NCBI GenBank assembly: GCA_017560125.1
Contig: JAFYOS010000018.1
Span: 248,001-312,000 of the forward strand
DNA length: 64,000 nucleotides
Origin: Bacteroidaceae bacterium
Lineage (GTDB): Bacteria > Bacteroidota > Bacteroidia > Bacteroidales > Bacteroidaceae
Direction of reading: 5' to 3'
The notes below the pieces were generated by a model. It had not been told where the DNA came from. It did no database searches and saw only the letters and a list, made by a program, of their open reading frames with translations. Below, piece after piece: positions 20,001 through 28,900 of the stretch (the first letter of the stretch is position 1; each line of letters opens with the position of its first letter). A program made the position numbers and the translations under genes.

Positions 20001-22248
20001 GTTCCGAAGAATTGTTAATGTAGATAGCCACCGGCGTCTGTTCGGGAAGCATATAACTACCGGTGTTAAGCAGTGTAATGCTAACATCCACAGTACCGCC
20101 TATTTTCTCTTTGTCTGACGACAGAGAAATTCTTGATATCTGTGCATCGGGCAATGTCTTGTCGCTGACCGTGAACCACAGGTTCGCTTTTGAGAAGCCA
20201 TCGGCCTCGGCATACAATATAGCATTGAATCCATCCTTTGCCACCAGATTATTATTAGACTTGACTACAAAAGAAGCACTAGAAGCACCAGCCGGGATTG
20301 TGACAGTTTTCAAATACTTAATTATTGAATCGCTGTCGCTACTTAGGTTTACCAATAGTTCTTGGGTAGTATCTGAATTGCGTTTTACGGTAACATACAT
20401 CTCTCCGCCCTCTTCCAAGATAGAGGTAGAGGAAGTCAAGTCCAGTGTAGAGCCGTCGTTGTCGTATATCGTCAATGGTACAGATACAACACCGCCTGTC
20501 CTTTCACTGGTTGCATTACAGTTACAAGAAGCAATCCATACCGATGCGGTAATGTTATACGTGCGTTCTCCATCTACAACGACATTATCTATAGGTCCTA
20601 AATTAAAAGTTACAGTCTCCACTCCCTTTTCCATCACAATAGTATTGCGGCCATAATGGATTTCCGAATCGGAGTCATCTGTAAATTTGACAGTAATTTT
20701 TTTATCTAAATTATTGACACGATGTAATTTTGCTGTAATTGCCAATGGACCGGCTGCCTCTGACACGGCATTGCGGTTGATTTCCAATTGTAGGGACGGA
20801 ATATCATTATCCATCAGCTCTACAAACATCATAGCTTTGTTGTACTTATCGGCCGAGGCTGTAAAAGAAACAATCTCATCTACATTAGGAGTATTATCAT
20901 CCAAGGCCTCTACTACAACATTAACAGATGATTGGCCTGCGGGGATTGTAATGGAAGATGGAATCTTGAATTTAGATCCATAGTCACTCTGTAGCTTTAT
21001 ATCTATATCCTTGTCTGATACATTTTCTGTGCTTATTGTAAATTCGATGCTTTTTCCCTCTGTTATCTCCTCGTAGCTGGCTTTTATGCCCAGTGAAGGA
21101 TAGGTATCATCCTCCAGCAATATTTTTGAAGCGGCACTTGTGTAGTTATTTCCTGATATGGAAACTTCAAAAACAGAGTCTTTATCCAATTTCTTGTTTG
21201 CAATAACCTCTGCATAGAAATAAACACCCGAATTCCCTTTTGTAATCTTAACAGTCTCAGGGAACTTCAAACGGTTATCCGATAGCTTTGAAATATTAAA
21301 TACCTCATCTATGTCTGTATTTCCGCTTCTGACTAGCTGGAAACGTATCATCTTTGTCTCAGCTTCATTTACTTTAGCCACATTAGGCAAGAGCGTCAGA
21401 TTCTTGCTTATTTTTAAGACTTGTTCCGAAGAACAGCTATTGTTATCTCTCAGCCATACAGGCTCACCTGAATCGGCATTAGGATTAAGCTTTACCTTGA
21501 TTCGGACATCACCGTTTATTGTGACTAATGACGGGATGGTAATGTCTGCACTGCGGCTAACGATGGCACCTGCCGCCAATTTGTTCTCGTTATAGACAGT
21601 GCCCATAAGCTTAAGCGTTCCATTTGAGCCTTCTAGAAATATCTGCTCGCTCCAGCCGTTGGCAGTCGATGCGCCTCCAATGTTCTCGACCTGCCAATTT
21701 ACTGTAAAGACGCTGTTGGGCGATATATTCATGCTGGAAGAGCTTATATTGAGGACTTTAAGGTCGGCGCTTTTTTCTATTTTTATTTTTCCGACAGAGA
21801 AACCGGTTGCAAGGTTAGTACCGTCGCTTCCACTAAGTACAACTCCCGTAAGCGCCATCGGATGCTCTGTATTCTCATCCAAAGAGTAATCTGCCACTAA
21901 ATTTACAGACATAATTTCTCCGGCTCTTTCCGAAAGAGGCTTGTTGTTTGGGGAATAAGCCAACACCATGTACTTGTTATGCTCAATCTCTTCAACCTTG
22001 ACAGTATGGTCAACGGAGCGCTCCGACATTACGGCGCTGCCTGTCTTCAGACTAATACCATCAGGTACGGTCAGAGTAAACTGCACCGCTACGATGTCGG
22101 CAGTGTTGTTTACATTTATAGGGAGATTTATCGATTGTCCTTGAGCAATTGATACATTCGGTATAGACAATGTATTGTCTTGCGACATGACAGGAAATAT
22201 GTGCAATAATACTATGCACACGAATGAATATATATATTTAAGATTCAT
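14038..22248 (-). CDS. Giant secreted multidomain protein, 2,736 residues
   Basis: Signal peptide (residues 1-22). Then, by eye: cohesin-like domain about 24-152 (IPNVSIAQGQSINLPINV..., VQFTLTVPDG); CARDB-type Ig domain about 155-275; four Calx-beta-like repeats about 285-700; second CARDB about 705-820; further Ig and carboxypeptidase-regulatory-like modules to about 1,320; an unusual cysteine-rich, partly helical insert about 1,330-1,700; more CARDB/Ig modules; a Big_5-like domain near 2,110-2,230; two InlB B-repeat-like units about 2,240-2,400; two GWNWxS modules near 2,413 and 2,496; and a C-terminal sorting-tail-like end (MNVYNVYGIL...LERGIYIIDGQKFIVR). No enzymatic motif. Last gene of a three-gene operon, 6 bases after the previous stop. 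More AT-rich than its neighbours. Likely a surface adhesin or scaffold. Confidence 0.85.
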   Translation of the reverse strand: MNLKYIYSFVCIVLLHIFPVMSQDNTLSIPNVSIAQGQSINLPINVNNTADIVAVQFTLTVPDGISLKTGSAVMSERSVDHTVKVEEIEHNKYMVLAYSPNNKPLSERAGEIMSVNLVADYSLDENTEHPMALTGVVLSGSDGTNLATGFSVGKIKIEKSADLKVLNISSSSMNISPNSVFTVNWQVENIGGASTANGWSEQIFLEGSNGTLKLMGTVYNENKLAAGAIVSRSADITIPSLVTINGDVRIKVKLNPNADSGEPVWLRDNNSCSSEQVLKISKNLTLLPNVAKVNEAETKMIRFQLVRSGNTDIDEVFNISKLSDNRLKFPETVKITKGNSGVYFYAEVIANKKLDKDSVFEVSISGNNYTSAASKILLEDDTYPSLGIKASYEEITEGKSIEFTISTENVSDKDIDIKLQSDYGSKFKIPSSITIPAGQSSVNVVVEALDDNTPNVDEIVSFTASADKYNKAMMFVELMDNDIPSLQLEINRNAVSEAAGPLAITAKLHRVNNLDKKITVKFTDDSDSEIHYGRNTIVMEKGVETVTFNLGPIDNVVVDGERTYNITASVWIASCNCNATSERTGGVVSVPLTIYDNDGSTLDLTSSTSILEEGGEMYVTVKRNSDTTQELLVNLSSDSDSIIKYLKTVTIPAGASSASFVVKSNNNLVAKDGFNAILYAEADGFSKANLWFTVSDKTLPDAQISRISLSSDKEKIGGTVDVSITLLNTGSYMLPEQTPVAIYINNSSEPAYNISLQDNLEPGDSVIIKRKLTLPDFVGNYKVHAVVNEKNTIKELNYTNNSSKLKSISAVSPYTVELNCDKKAYKQGEKVKFSGKIYGDDINGKEVELYIINSNYRHSINLVTDKHGAFETEYEPYSGQMGVFVAGACYPGENLHERMLSFDIYGIKRTTNSNITCELLLGSKHAGYYAISNPSSLPLTGVNVEIVSKPENCAVEVSCPKTVGPNSQFNVEYTITPSAASKGNNWEEVVLKLTTDEGLSMVTTVYYYCRNPKGELKASVTRINTKMIKGRERDYIFAITNVGKGETGNITLELPAWMTSVTPKEMPSLAYGDSATIILRLTPTKDMSPNVPVTGHIGLNCTNGSGLSLPFYIEPVSKTNGTLIVDVCDENTYYTEEKPHVSGASVKVSHPTTGAVISQGVTDANGIYRVILPEGYYSISVSEKSHNSYRNNILIDPETDNTLVVNLSVQAISVDWDVVETVIEDEYSIVTTVNYETNVPVPVVKLNIPSKIEAKELAEGESLIFHATLTNTGLITAQDVELCLPNDIKNFVFEAMTHNEPFALAPQQSVLIPVKVTRISSNVSNKKERARGTRNIDNDPCASQVGTLYYWDCGNDRRWHRYEIALQLGRCRSDDPSTWDPPQRNYNNTGDTRYWPIDIPAPHLPSPNTGGTALYYTPDWAMPNITIEEDDGCEPCQNRMLITLVNCGLSVVPVYGCLSDAASCYHDFTDGEIEARDYVNCALGGIGCTAELCEYLAKNKDFRVEKICQVVGYITDVIQCLMNIPIECDTANTPNRNAIKAKGSGGNSMESDSPSNFIDEFKKKAAIPRDEMVAMSAALTELFGDEAWVSNTTMPELHDLLLAIYFERDSVLCADDFIEFKPEQISKKQLDKFIERFNNTNILLKNGALDSQTDNYIHDEIIKECYDEIDRCEKASQELGYNSTNEMWEAEATAMKKKLEEETSAVCASISLQISQKMVMTRQAFRGTLTVYNGNETTAMSDVRLTLTVTDGLGNVATSHEFQMVPEKLSGFEGELSLNAPWSLDAQNTGVAEILFIPTKYAAPTVEMEYNFGGQLSYVDPYTGLVVTRDLLPVTLTVKPSPNLDLTYFMQRDIRGDDPLTEEIEACEEAEFSLLINNIGNGDATDVRMHTEQPKIIDNEKGLNVEFELMSSQLNGKEKVLALGSSVATEIGTIPAQSSAYVQWWLKGSLLGHFVDYNVSATHVTSYGNPDLSLLNNVTIHELIRSIEVENNANPVVGFVTNDIPDINDTPDMIYLSNAEVDSVMLIKNASMDKLSATKYSVKVSAVHSGWHYGHVLDKTYGIAKIKSIVRQSDGKEIPLRNFWQTDCTLRDGQEPIYENRIHFVDYMTAVENEEYILEFEPTPSVILEVASIEGIPEEGVLAVEPIQKVDVMFNKHIDPTTFTVDDINLTIQGKRQEIGNIGITTSDNKVFTLDFTEINDSFENGFYVLTVQTSDIKDTEGFTGHKGKNASWIMFREGNVQIEAAAYPNSAGTLDVKNAEGTRTLIRSIERDDKDGLKYGTRVKFVATQNEGYEFKNWTVNDEVVSYETEFDYIVLGDMEIVANYIRKAYSVEFDDSIQGGTIIGASTGMYCYGDTLELRAIPSSEYKLVGWIVDGQNISSEETIKICVERKMTVSASFERIIYEQKFSIHRGWNWISTYLDEAIPVKNIHNGALNIISQYDELIYDPELGMVGDIEEFVPGCSYKVNTLYPVTSHYKGYIHNLNDKPIVLKEGWNWVSYPYHDKRNLDDVLVNASDGDYISSLAGFAEYADGYWEGSLEELVPNEGYMYKSVSDKTLLFDFSQEQAKRNIKTDAANEFEKSLQANMYKYPSTMNIVARIYCESQEMDSEDYRIYALAGNECRGESKTAGENLYLTVHGDEPTEIRFVVESVLTGEIYLAEETLHFTSDVFGGRYSPYKITLPKTTGILYRTEDAKHMNVYNVYGILIKSDATMDYLKSLERGIYIIDGQKFIVR

Positions 22249-22254
22249 ACCTTT

Positions 22255-25200
22255 TTATTTTTTGAATACTTTCTTAGTTCCCTTATTATTCCTGATAATA
22301 TTTATACCTTTTACAAGGCCTTTTGCCTTTGTACCGGATATTCCATAAACTTCATTATCCGCATCGTCATAAATATTGACCCCGTCAATCAAGGTGGGCA
22401 TGTCATTATAGATATCCACATCTACTTTGTCTGCATAGGAATCTGATAATGTCGCTGAGTGAATTACGAAATTCCTACCCTCGCCTAAAACAATTTCTTC
22501 GTTCAAAGGCAGAGTGTTTTTATTCAGATAGTAACCTACAACATTAGAATTCAAGGTAGATTGTATCATTCCATACTTGTTCAGATTCCATTTCACATCA
22601 CCGCTTGCCTTAATAGACAGAGCTGCAACCGGAATTTCGGAACGCATAACTATTTGATCGCCTTTCCTGTAGATGTATGCCGAAGATGTACTTATATTGT
22701 TCGAAAATTCTTCCTCTCCCGAATATTGTTCAGGAACAACAATACTGTCCATCTTTTCCAAAAGCATATTGACCATCACAACAACATCTTGGACATTTAC
22801 AAGTGAGTCGGCATAGGCATTGGCTGCCGTATAGTTAAAAGTACGTTCATTATAGCTGCCGAATATGTGTAGGATTGTTGCTTGCAGGTCAAGCACATCT
22901 ACATATCCGTCAAAATTAGCATCAGCAACATCAAACAAAATCTTAAGCAACAGTTCGGTTCCCGTTTTCGAATCGTAAGCATCCATTACATACACAGTCA
23001 ACGTGTCATCTTTCTCGTTAGTATAGACGTTCTGCCCGTATGTGTATGGCCCGTATGAAATACCGTCGCTGTAAGACAATTTTGCCCCCCAACCTTCTTT
23101 TCCTTCTATATATAGGTTTATGGGTGAATTATAGTCCTGCTGTATATGATTATAGGACACGACAGTCGGAATCTGTTCCGCAAAGCTGAGTATAGCCGAT
23201 TCTGTCAATTGCAAGCTCATTACACGTTCAATACATTGCGAATCGAGCTTTAGGTCGGTTACATTCGATGAAATACGAGGACACACTTCCTCTATTCTGT
23301 TTTTTGTCGCATACAGCTTTTTCAGATTCGGGAATGCATTGGCAAATGTTCCAGCATTTCCTTTTAACCTGTTGCCAGAAATATTTATCTCCGTAATACC
23401 CTGCACGGATATAGGGGTTGATGCATCATTCAGTATCAGGCTGTCTATGTATCCTTCCAAATTGTTATACGACAGGTCTATGGTCTCGAGCTTCGGCAGA
23501 GCGAGAATGCTGGCTGGGAATGTTCCTGTTATATTGTTGCCCGAAAGGTCAACAGCAACTATATGCCCATCCTTTAATGTAATACCAGGCACATTGGCTG
23601 TATTCCTATCATTTATCGACAGGCTCCATGGCTGGTTCCAATTTTCGCCACTTCCCAAAGCCTCATATACCTTTTCGAGTATTCGCCATTCCTCTATGTC
23701 AATCTGCTTAAATTCGCTTCCGTCAGTCAGCAAAGGTGCCGGAGAACCATTAAATTGTATCCAGGTATTTCCGGAACCGTTATTTTGCAAATAATCCAAG
23801 ACTGTATTGTCAGCCAACTGCTCTTCTGTGGCCGGCTCTCCTTGTTCTGTTCCATAGGCATGCTTGTAATATACATTATCAAGCACTATATACCCATCGT
23901 TATAGTTTGTTCCGTAGAATGTGCCGCAACATGATGCAGAACTACACGAATATGTTCCGGTATTAAGTGAGTTACGTATTGTCAGGCTATTACTGCCGGT
24001 TGCTACAAAGCCGGCATTTTGGCTGCTGTTCTTTTCGGAAATACGGCCATCAAAAAGACAATTTTCAATGAAAAGATTTCCTGAATTATTCGAGACAAAT
24101 CCACCAATTAAATTTACGCTATCGCTTGTTCCCGAAGCAAGGAATGCCGACGACCAGCAGTTTCTGATGGCAGTTTCATTGTCGCCAGAAACCATAGCAA
24201 CGATACCGCCCACGCCATAGCGTTCTGTCACGATGCTACCACTGACACGCAAATTCTCGATTATTGCATTCTTTATGTGGTGAAATGGTGCGATGTTCGC
24301 CTCTGAAGAGGAATACGCCACTACAAGTGTATGACCATCTCCATCAAATACACCCTCAAACGGAATTTGAGTAGTTCCTATCATTGAAGTGTCATTTGCG
24401 ATGCTTATATCAGCTGTCATTCTTGCACAGGCTTTAGTATTGATCTGCGAGAACGAAGCAAATTCCTGCCAGTCCTGTGCCGTTGCTAACTTATAGAAGC
24501 CGTCCACGTCCTGCTTCAGTGAATTACTTTCTACGATTTTCTTAAAGCCTGACCATCCGCTTGTGGTAGCGTATGCTTCTATAGCCCCTTTGGGTACATA
24601 TAAAATACATTCGTTTTTATCCACACCCTCAAATACATTGTCATTTATTGCAAACAGGTTCTCAGCGATTATACCACTTACGATACTTCCAAGCTTTTGG
24701 CATCCCGAAAAGGCCTTGTTCCCAATGCTTGTTACAGTCTCGGGGATAGTCACATACTCGAGACTGCTGCACTGTAAAAAGGCGTTTGCCCCTATGCTCT
24801 TGATTGTGGATGGCAGATAGGCTATTACAAGGTTTGTGTAATCGAATGCATAGGTTGGTATCTCGGTAACCCCCGTGGCACGCTTAAGGTCGAGCACTGT
24901 ACAATTTGTGTAAGTATTGGCTATTCCATAGTCGTTGTTGTTCATGCTTCCGACAACAGTGATATTTTTCACTTCGCTGCTACTGCCGCTTATAGTCTGC
25001 GAAATAGCCGACGAGAGGCTTCCTGCTTTAAAGTCGTCTATGACAACCTCGCCAAGTTCCCTATTCCAGTAGTTCTTGCCCGGATTACTAGGTGTCGTAG
25101 GGTCATATTCAAAGACTCCATACACTACGGAATTCTTGTCGGGTACAGTGTAGTAGAAATTACGTTCGACAGATAGGGTGTCCCCTTTTTCATCTTCCCA

Positions 25201-25923
25201 ATAGAGGAATTTGTATCCAGTGTTGGTATAAGAGTATAGCTGCAAGCTGTTACCTGATATAACATTAGCATTCGTTGTGTTGAATGTGCCGCTTCCTGTC
25301 GGTCTGCATTTTACTATAACCTGACGCTTTATTCCCATTGAGTCAGGGTTTACAGGCACTGTAGGGTCGTAGTAATATAATGCTGTCAAATGCGCATTGC
25401 CTTGTGGCATTATATAAGTGTATGATGTTGCAGTAGATAAAGTGTCACCTTTATCGTTTCTCCAGCCTATAAAATGGTAGCCGCTGTTTTTGCTGGCACG
25501 CAACGCGATGTTTGCACCTTCGACGTACTTGCCATTGTATATATTGAGCGTTCCGGCTCCGAGTGGCAAAATGTCGGCCGAAAAAGAGTAGTACGTTGCC
25601 GTGTCGGGCAAAGCCGGATTGTCGGGGACATCCGGATCGTATTCGTAGCGTGCCTGTAGGACTGCATCGCGCGCAGGCATATTGTAATAAAAGTTCTTTG
25701 TGCTCGACAACAAAGAATCATTTTCGTACCATCCCTTAAACACAAAGCCGGTGTTGCTGTATGTCCTAAGGTATATGCTTGCATCTTGTTCATATGTTCC
25801 ACTGCTTATGTTCAGCGTGCCCGAACCGTTAGGAGTAATCTCGACGCGCAGATTGTACGTAGAGGATATTACTAACGTGGCATGCAACAAACAAGCAAGC
25901 AGAATGCTTATTTTCTTGCTCAT
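22255..25923 (-). CDS. Secreted repeat protein with LRRs and a dockerin-like module, 1,222 residues
   Basis: Signal peptide (MSKKISILLACLLHATLVIS). Three InlB B-repeat-like units of about 85 residues follow (22-275; each with GSGTLN or GAGTLN and a GF/GWYEN or FIGWRND core), then BspA-type LRRs (about 330-440), a GLUG-like region of short beta repeats (about 500-720), a second, plant-type LRR stretch (about 790-900; DLSGNNITGTFP, DLSYNNLEGYI), and a dockerin-like pair at 1001-1058. The first Ca loop is DANFDGYVDVLD, matching DxNxDGxxxxxD; the second (NAYADSLVNVQD) is degenerate. It ends in a VYGISGTK...VKGINIIRNNKG tail. Middle gene of the operon (15 and 6 bases from its neighbours). Confidence 0.85.
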   Translation of the reverse strand: MSKKISILLACLLHATLVISSTYNLRVEITPNGSGTLNISSGTYEQDASIYLRTYSNTGFVFKGWYENDSLLSSTKNFYYNMPARDAVLQARYEYDPDVPDNPALPDTATYYSFSADILPLGAGTLNIYNGKYVEGANIALRASKNSGYHFIGWRNDKGDTLSTATSYTYIMPQGNAHLTALYYYDPTVPVNPDSMGIKRQVIVKCRPTGSGTFNTTNANVISGNSLQLYSYTNTGYKFLYWEDEKGDTLSVERNFYYTVPDKNSVVYGVFEYDPTTPSNPGKNYWNRELGEVVIDDFKAGSLSSAISQTISGSSSEVKNITVVGSMNNNDYGIANTYTNCTVLDLKRATGVTEIPTYAFDYTNLVIAYLPSTIKSIGANAFLQCSSLEYVTIPETVTSIGNKAFSGCQKLGSIVSGIIAENLFAINDNVFEGVDKNECILYVPKGAIEAYATTSGWSGFKKIVESNSLKQDVDGFYKLATAQDWQEFASFSQINTKACARMTADISIANDTSMIGTTQIPFEGVFDGDGHTLVVAYSSSEANIAPFHHIKNAIIENLRVSGSIVTERYGVGGIVAMVSGDNETAIRNCWSSAFLASGTSDSVNLIGGFVSNNSGNLFIENCLFDGRISEKNSSQNAGFVATGSNSLTIRNSLNTGTYSCSSASCCGTFYGTNYNDGYIVLDNVYYKHAYGTEQGEPATEEQLADNTVLDYLQNNGSGNTWIQFNGSPAPLLTDGSEFKQIDIEEWRILEKVYEALGSGENWNQPWSLSINDRNTANVPGITLKDGHIVAVDLSGNNITGTFPASILALPKLETIDLSYNNLEGYIDSLILNDASTPISVQGITEINISGNRLKGNAGTFANAFPNLKKLYATKNRIEEVCPRISSNVTDLKLDSQCIERVMSLQLTESAILSFAEQIPTVVSYNHIQQDYNSPINLYIEGKEGWGAKLSYSDGISYGPYTYGQNVYTNEKDDTLTVYVMDAYDSKTGTELLLKILFDVADANFDGYVDVLDLQATILHIFGSYNERTFNYTAANAYADSLVNVQDVVVMVNMLLEKMDSIVVPEQYSGEEEFSNNISTSSAYIYRKGDQIVMRSEIPVAALSIKASGDVKWNLNKYGMIQSTLNSNVVGYYLNKNTLPLNEEIVLGEGRNFVIHSATLSDSYADKVDVDIYNDMPTLIDGVNIYDDADNEVYGISGTKAKGLVKGINIIRNNKGTKKVFKK

Positions 25924-25938
25924 AGGAACTTACACTTT

Positions 25939-28900
25939 TTATTTAACAATAATCTTCTTGCCCTTCTGAATGTAAATACCCTTTTGTGTAGGCTTTTCTA
26001 CCTTAATGCCGTGAATGCTGTAGATGTCGCCATCGTCGCTGCTGTCTGTGTCGATGGCGTCAATGCCTGTTGTTCCCAGCCCGTCGATAAGCAACGAGAA
26101 GCGTTCAACGTCCTCGCCCGCACAGGCATTAAAAGAGTACTCTGTCTCATTCAGCGATACTTTAGCGCCTGTCTTTTTATCCAACAGACAGACCGTGCAC
26201 TCCTGTGGAATTCCGGCAAGGGCAATAGTATAGGTGCCGTCGGAATTTATGATAGTATTAAGTTCAACTTTTCCGTTACCCAACGGACGTTCGTTTATTG
26301 AATAATTGACTCCATCGTTTACGGTGTAGATTTGTGGTACTGCAACATTATTGCTCATGAACTTGCTTGCATCCTTTTCTATTTCGTATTGCATTGCAGC
26401 CTTGTTGTTTATTACAACACGAGTTCTGTCCTTGTTAGCACCATCGCTTATTGTAAGGTTGATGACTGTGCGCTTTACAGGTGTGCCACTGGTTTCAGCA
26501 TAATCGGCCGATTCGATTGTACGTACTACTTTGTCTGTCTGTCTTCCTTCTTCATCGAAGACCATTTTTTTATTGCCGACAGGGCATTGAACAAAGAATG
26601 CTTGACCGGGCAGGAGTATGTATGAATCATCAGTCAGGCTATAGGCGGAATATGTTTGGTCGCTCGCATTCCACACTGTTATAGGAGATGAAAAATCGAT
26701 ATATCTTGTGTCGTAGTAACAAGGATAGGGGTTACCTATAAGATTCCAACTGCGATTATGCATGAATTCGCTAGAATACTCATTAAGGATAACCGTTTCG
26801 TCCCCGTTGGCGAAGATTTTATTTTTGTTGGCATTGTCCATTGCCTTAAACCTAAAGTTGCTTTCCGACTGGCTGGTTGTACCAACATATCTGCTTGCCT
26901 GTAGTATATATCCTTCACCGGCTTTCAGAATATCATCGGCGGCCATCTTCACCCATGTGGCATCGAGCTGGCCGTCTGCACGCAGCTGGCCATCGTAACG
27001 GCGTATAATAAAATTAGTTGTACCATCGCTTGTAGGTTCTATTTCGGATACTTTGACATCGAATGGAAGTGTAAAGAAAATCCATTTATTGGTTCTTACA
27101 TTCATATCTATGATAGAATTATCTGCACGCATTATAGAACCATTTACCAACGAGCAGTACCTGTCGTTATAGTTATCCCAGACTGTATTAAACGATGACG
27201 CATTGAATTCCTTGTCCCCTGTTATCTTAAGTGCGCCACAGCTCCAGCTATTTCCGTTATAACCAACCAGAAGGTTTACATTCGGATTGTAGTCAACCGG
27301 CAAATTGTCGGGCAATGCCAGACGGTGATTCCCTAATATAGTTATATTTTGGGGCAAATAGTCTATAGGCTTTATTGTCGGAAATGCGTCCCAATATTGG
27401 GTTTGCTTATAAACATTCAGTGAGATAGAGGGGACATACAATTCACAACCATCGAGATTTGACTTAACTGCAGCTTCTATATATGGAGGCTCTACCGAGA
27501 GACATGTTACTTTTTTAAGGTTTGTGCAATTGTGAAAAAGAGCGGAAGAACCATCAGCAAGTACAAGACTGCTTGGCAGGGTAATCTCTGTAAGTGCATC
27601 GCAACCGCTAAAAACTGGGCCGTCCATTTCATATAGTCCCTCGTTTAGCTCTACTCTTTTCAAAAAATCATTACCACCAAAAGCGCTACTTCCTAAATAT
27701 TGAATAGTCGAAGGAAGCACCAATGTATCTAAAGCGCAATTAGAAAATGCATAACTATTGATCTTATTCAGTCCCTCTGAAAACTGCACTTTCTTTAGCT
27801 GCTCGCAATTTCTGAATGTAGATCCCTGTATAGTGGTCAAAGTGGAAGGCAGTTTAACACTTTTTAGTGTTTTGCAATATTCAAATGCGTCATAGCCTAA
27901 AGATGTGACTCCTTCGTGGATGTCGATGTTACGTAGGCTATAACAATCATAAAAAGCATAATACCCAATTGTGGTAACGGACTGTGGAAGTACAATCTCG
28001 TCAAGCATATAACAATAACGGAACATATAGTTCGATATAGACTTTAATGTGCTTGGAAGTACTATTTTTTGCAATCTATGTCTTCCTTCAAACATATAGT
28101 CATTCAAACTTGTAACAGGTACTCCTGCCATATCTAAGCTTACAAGCCCGGTAAGACTATTTTGTATAATGTAGATATCATCACTGTTTATAGGTCCAGT
28201 AATGACAAGGTTGTTTACGTCTTTAAAATTTTCTATTTGTGCCAATATATTATCGCCTAAAGTGCCCGCCTCGGTAAGTGTGGCATTTATGGTTATACCT
28301 TCTCCTTCGACATAGAACAATCCCCAGCCTGTAGCTTGATATGCTTCACCGCATCCGTCGGGTATATAGGTAATACATGTTTTCGAGAAATCGAAACAAT
28401 AATTTTCGAGATTAGGGGGCACTGTTGACTTGAAGGTTACCTTCAGTTTGCTTGAGTGCCAAAATGCATATTCACCAACTGTCTGCACATTCTTACCGAA
28501 TGTTATTTTGACAAGATTGTCATAATTATAAAATGCGTAATCATAGATGCCTGTTATATTATCATCGAGCACAACGCTGCAAATGGAATTCTTATGTTTA
28601 TACCAAGGGTAATCTGAGCTGTTGTCCAATTCTGGTATATCTCCTTTGCCGCTTATCGTTATTTCATTATTTTCAAGCTTCCATACTAAATTATCAATAA
28701 TACCATAATCGGCTATCTCGCCCTTAATGACATTGTCTTTCAAGGCATAGTATGCCTTTAATTTTTCGGCTATCACAATGATGTCTTCCGCCGCAACATT
28801 TTCGCTATTGCTGTAAATAGCATCTGCCTCCTTCTTCACGTCGCGCAGATTGTTGAGGTAACCTAAGTGAGGACGATATTTATCGGATATTATAGTTTCG

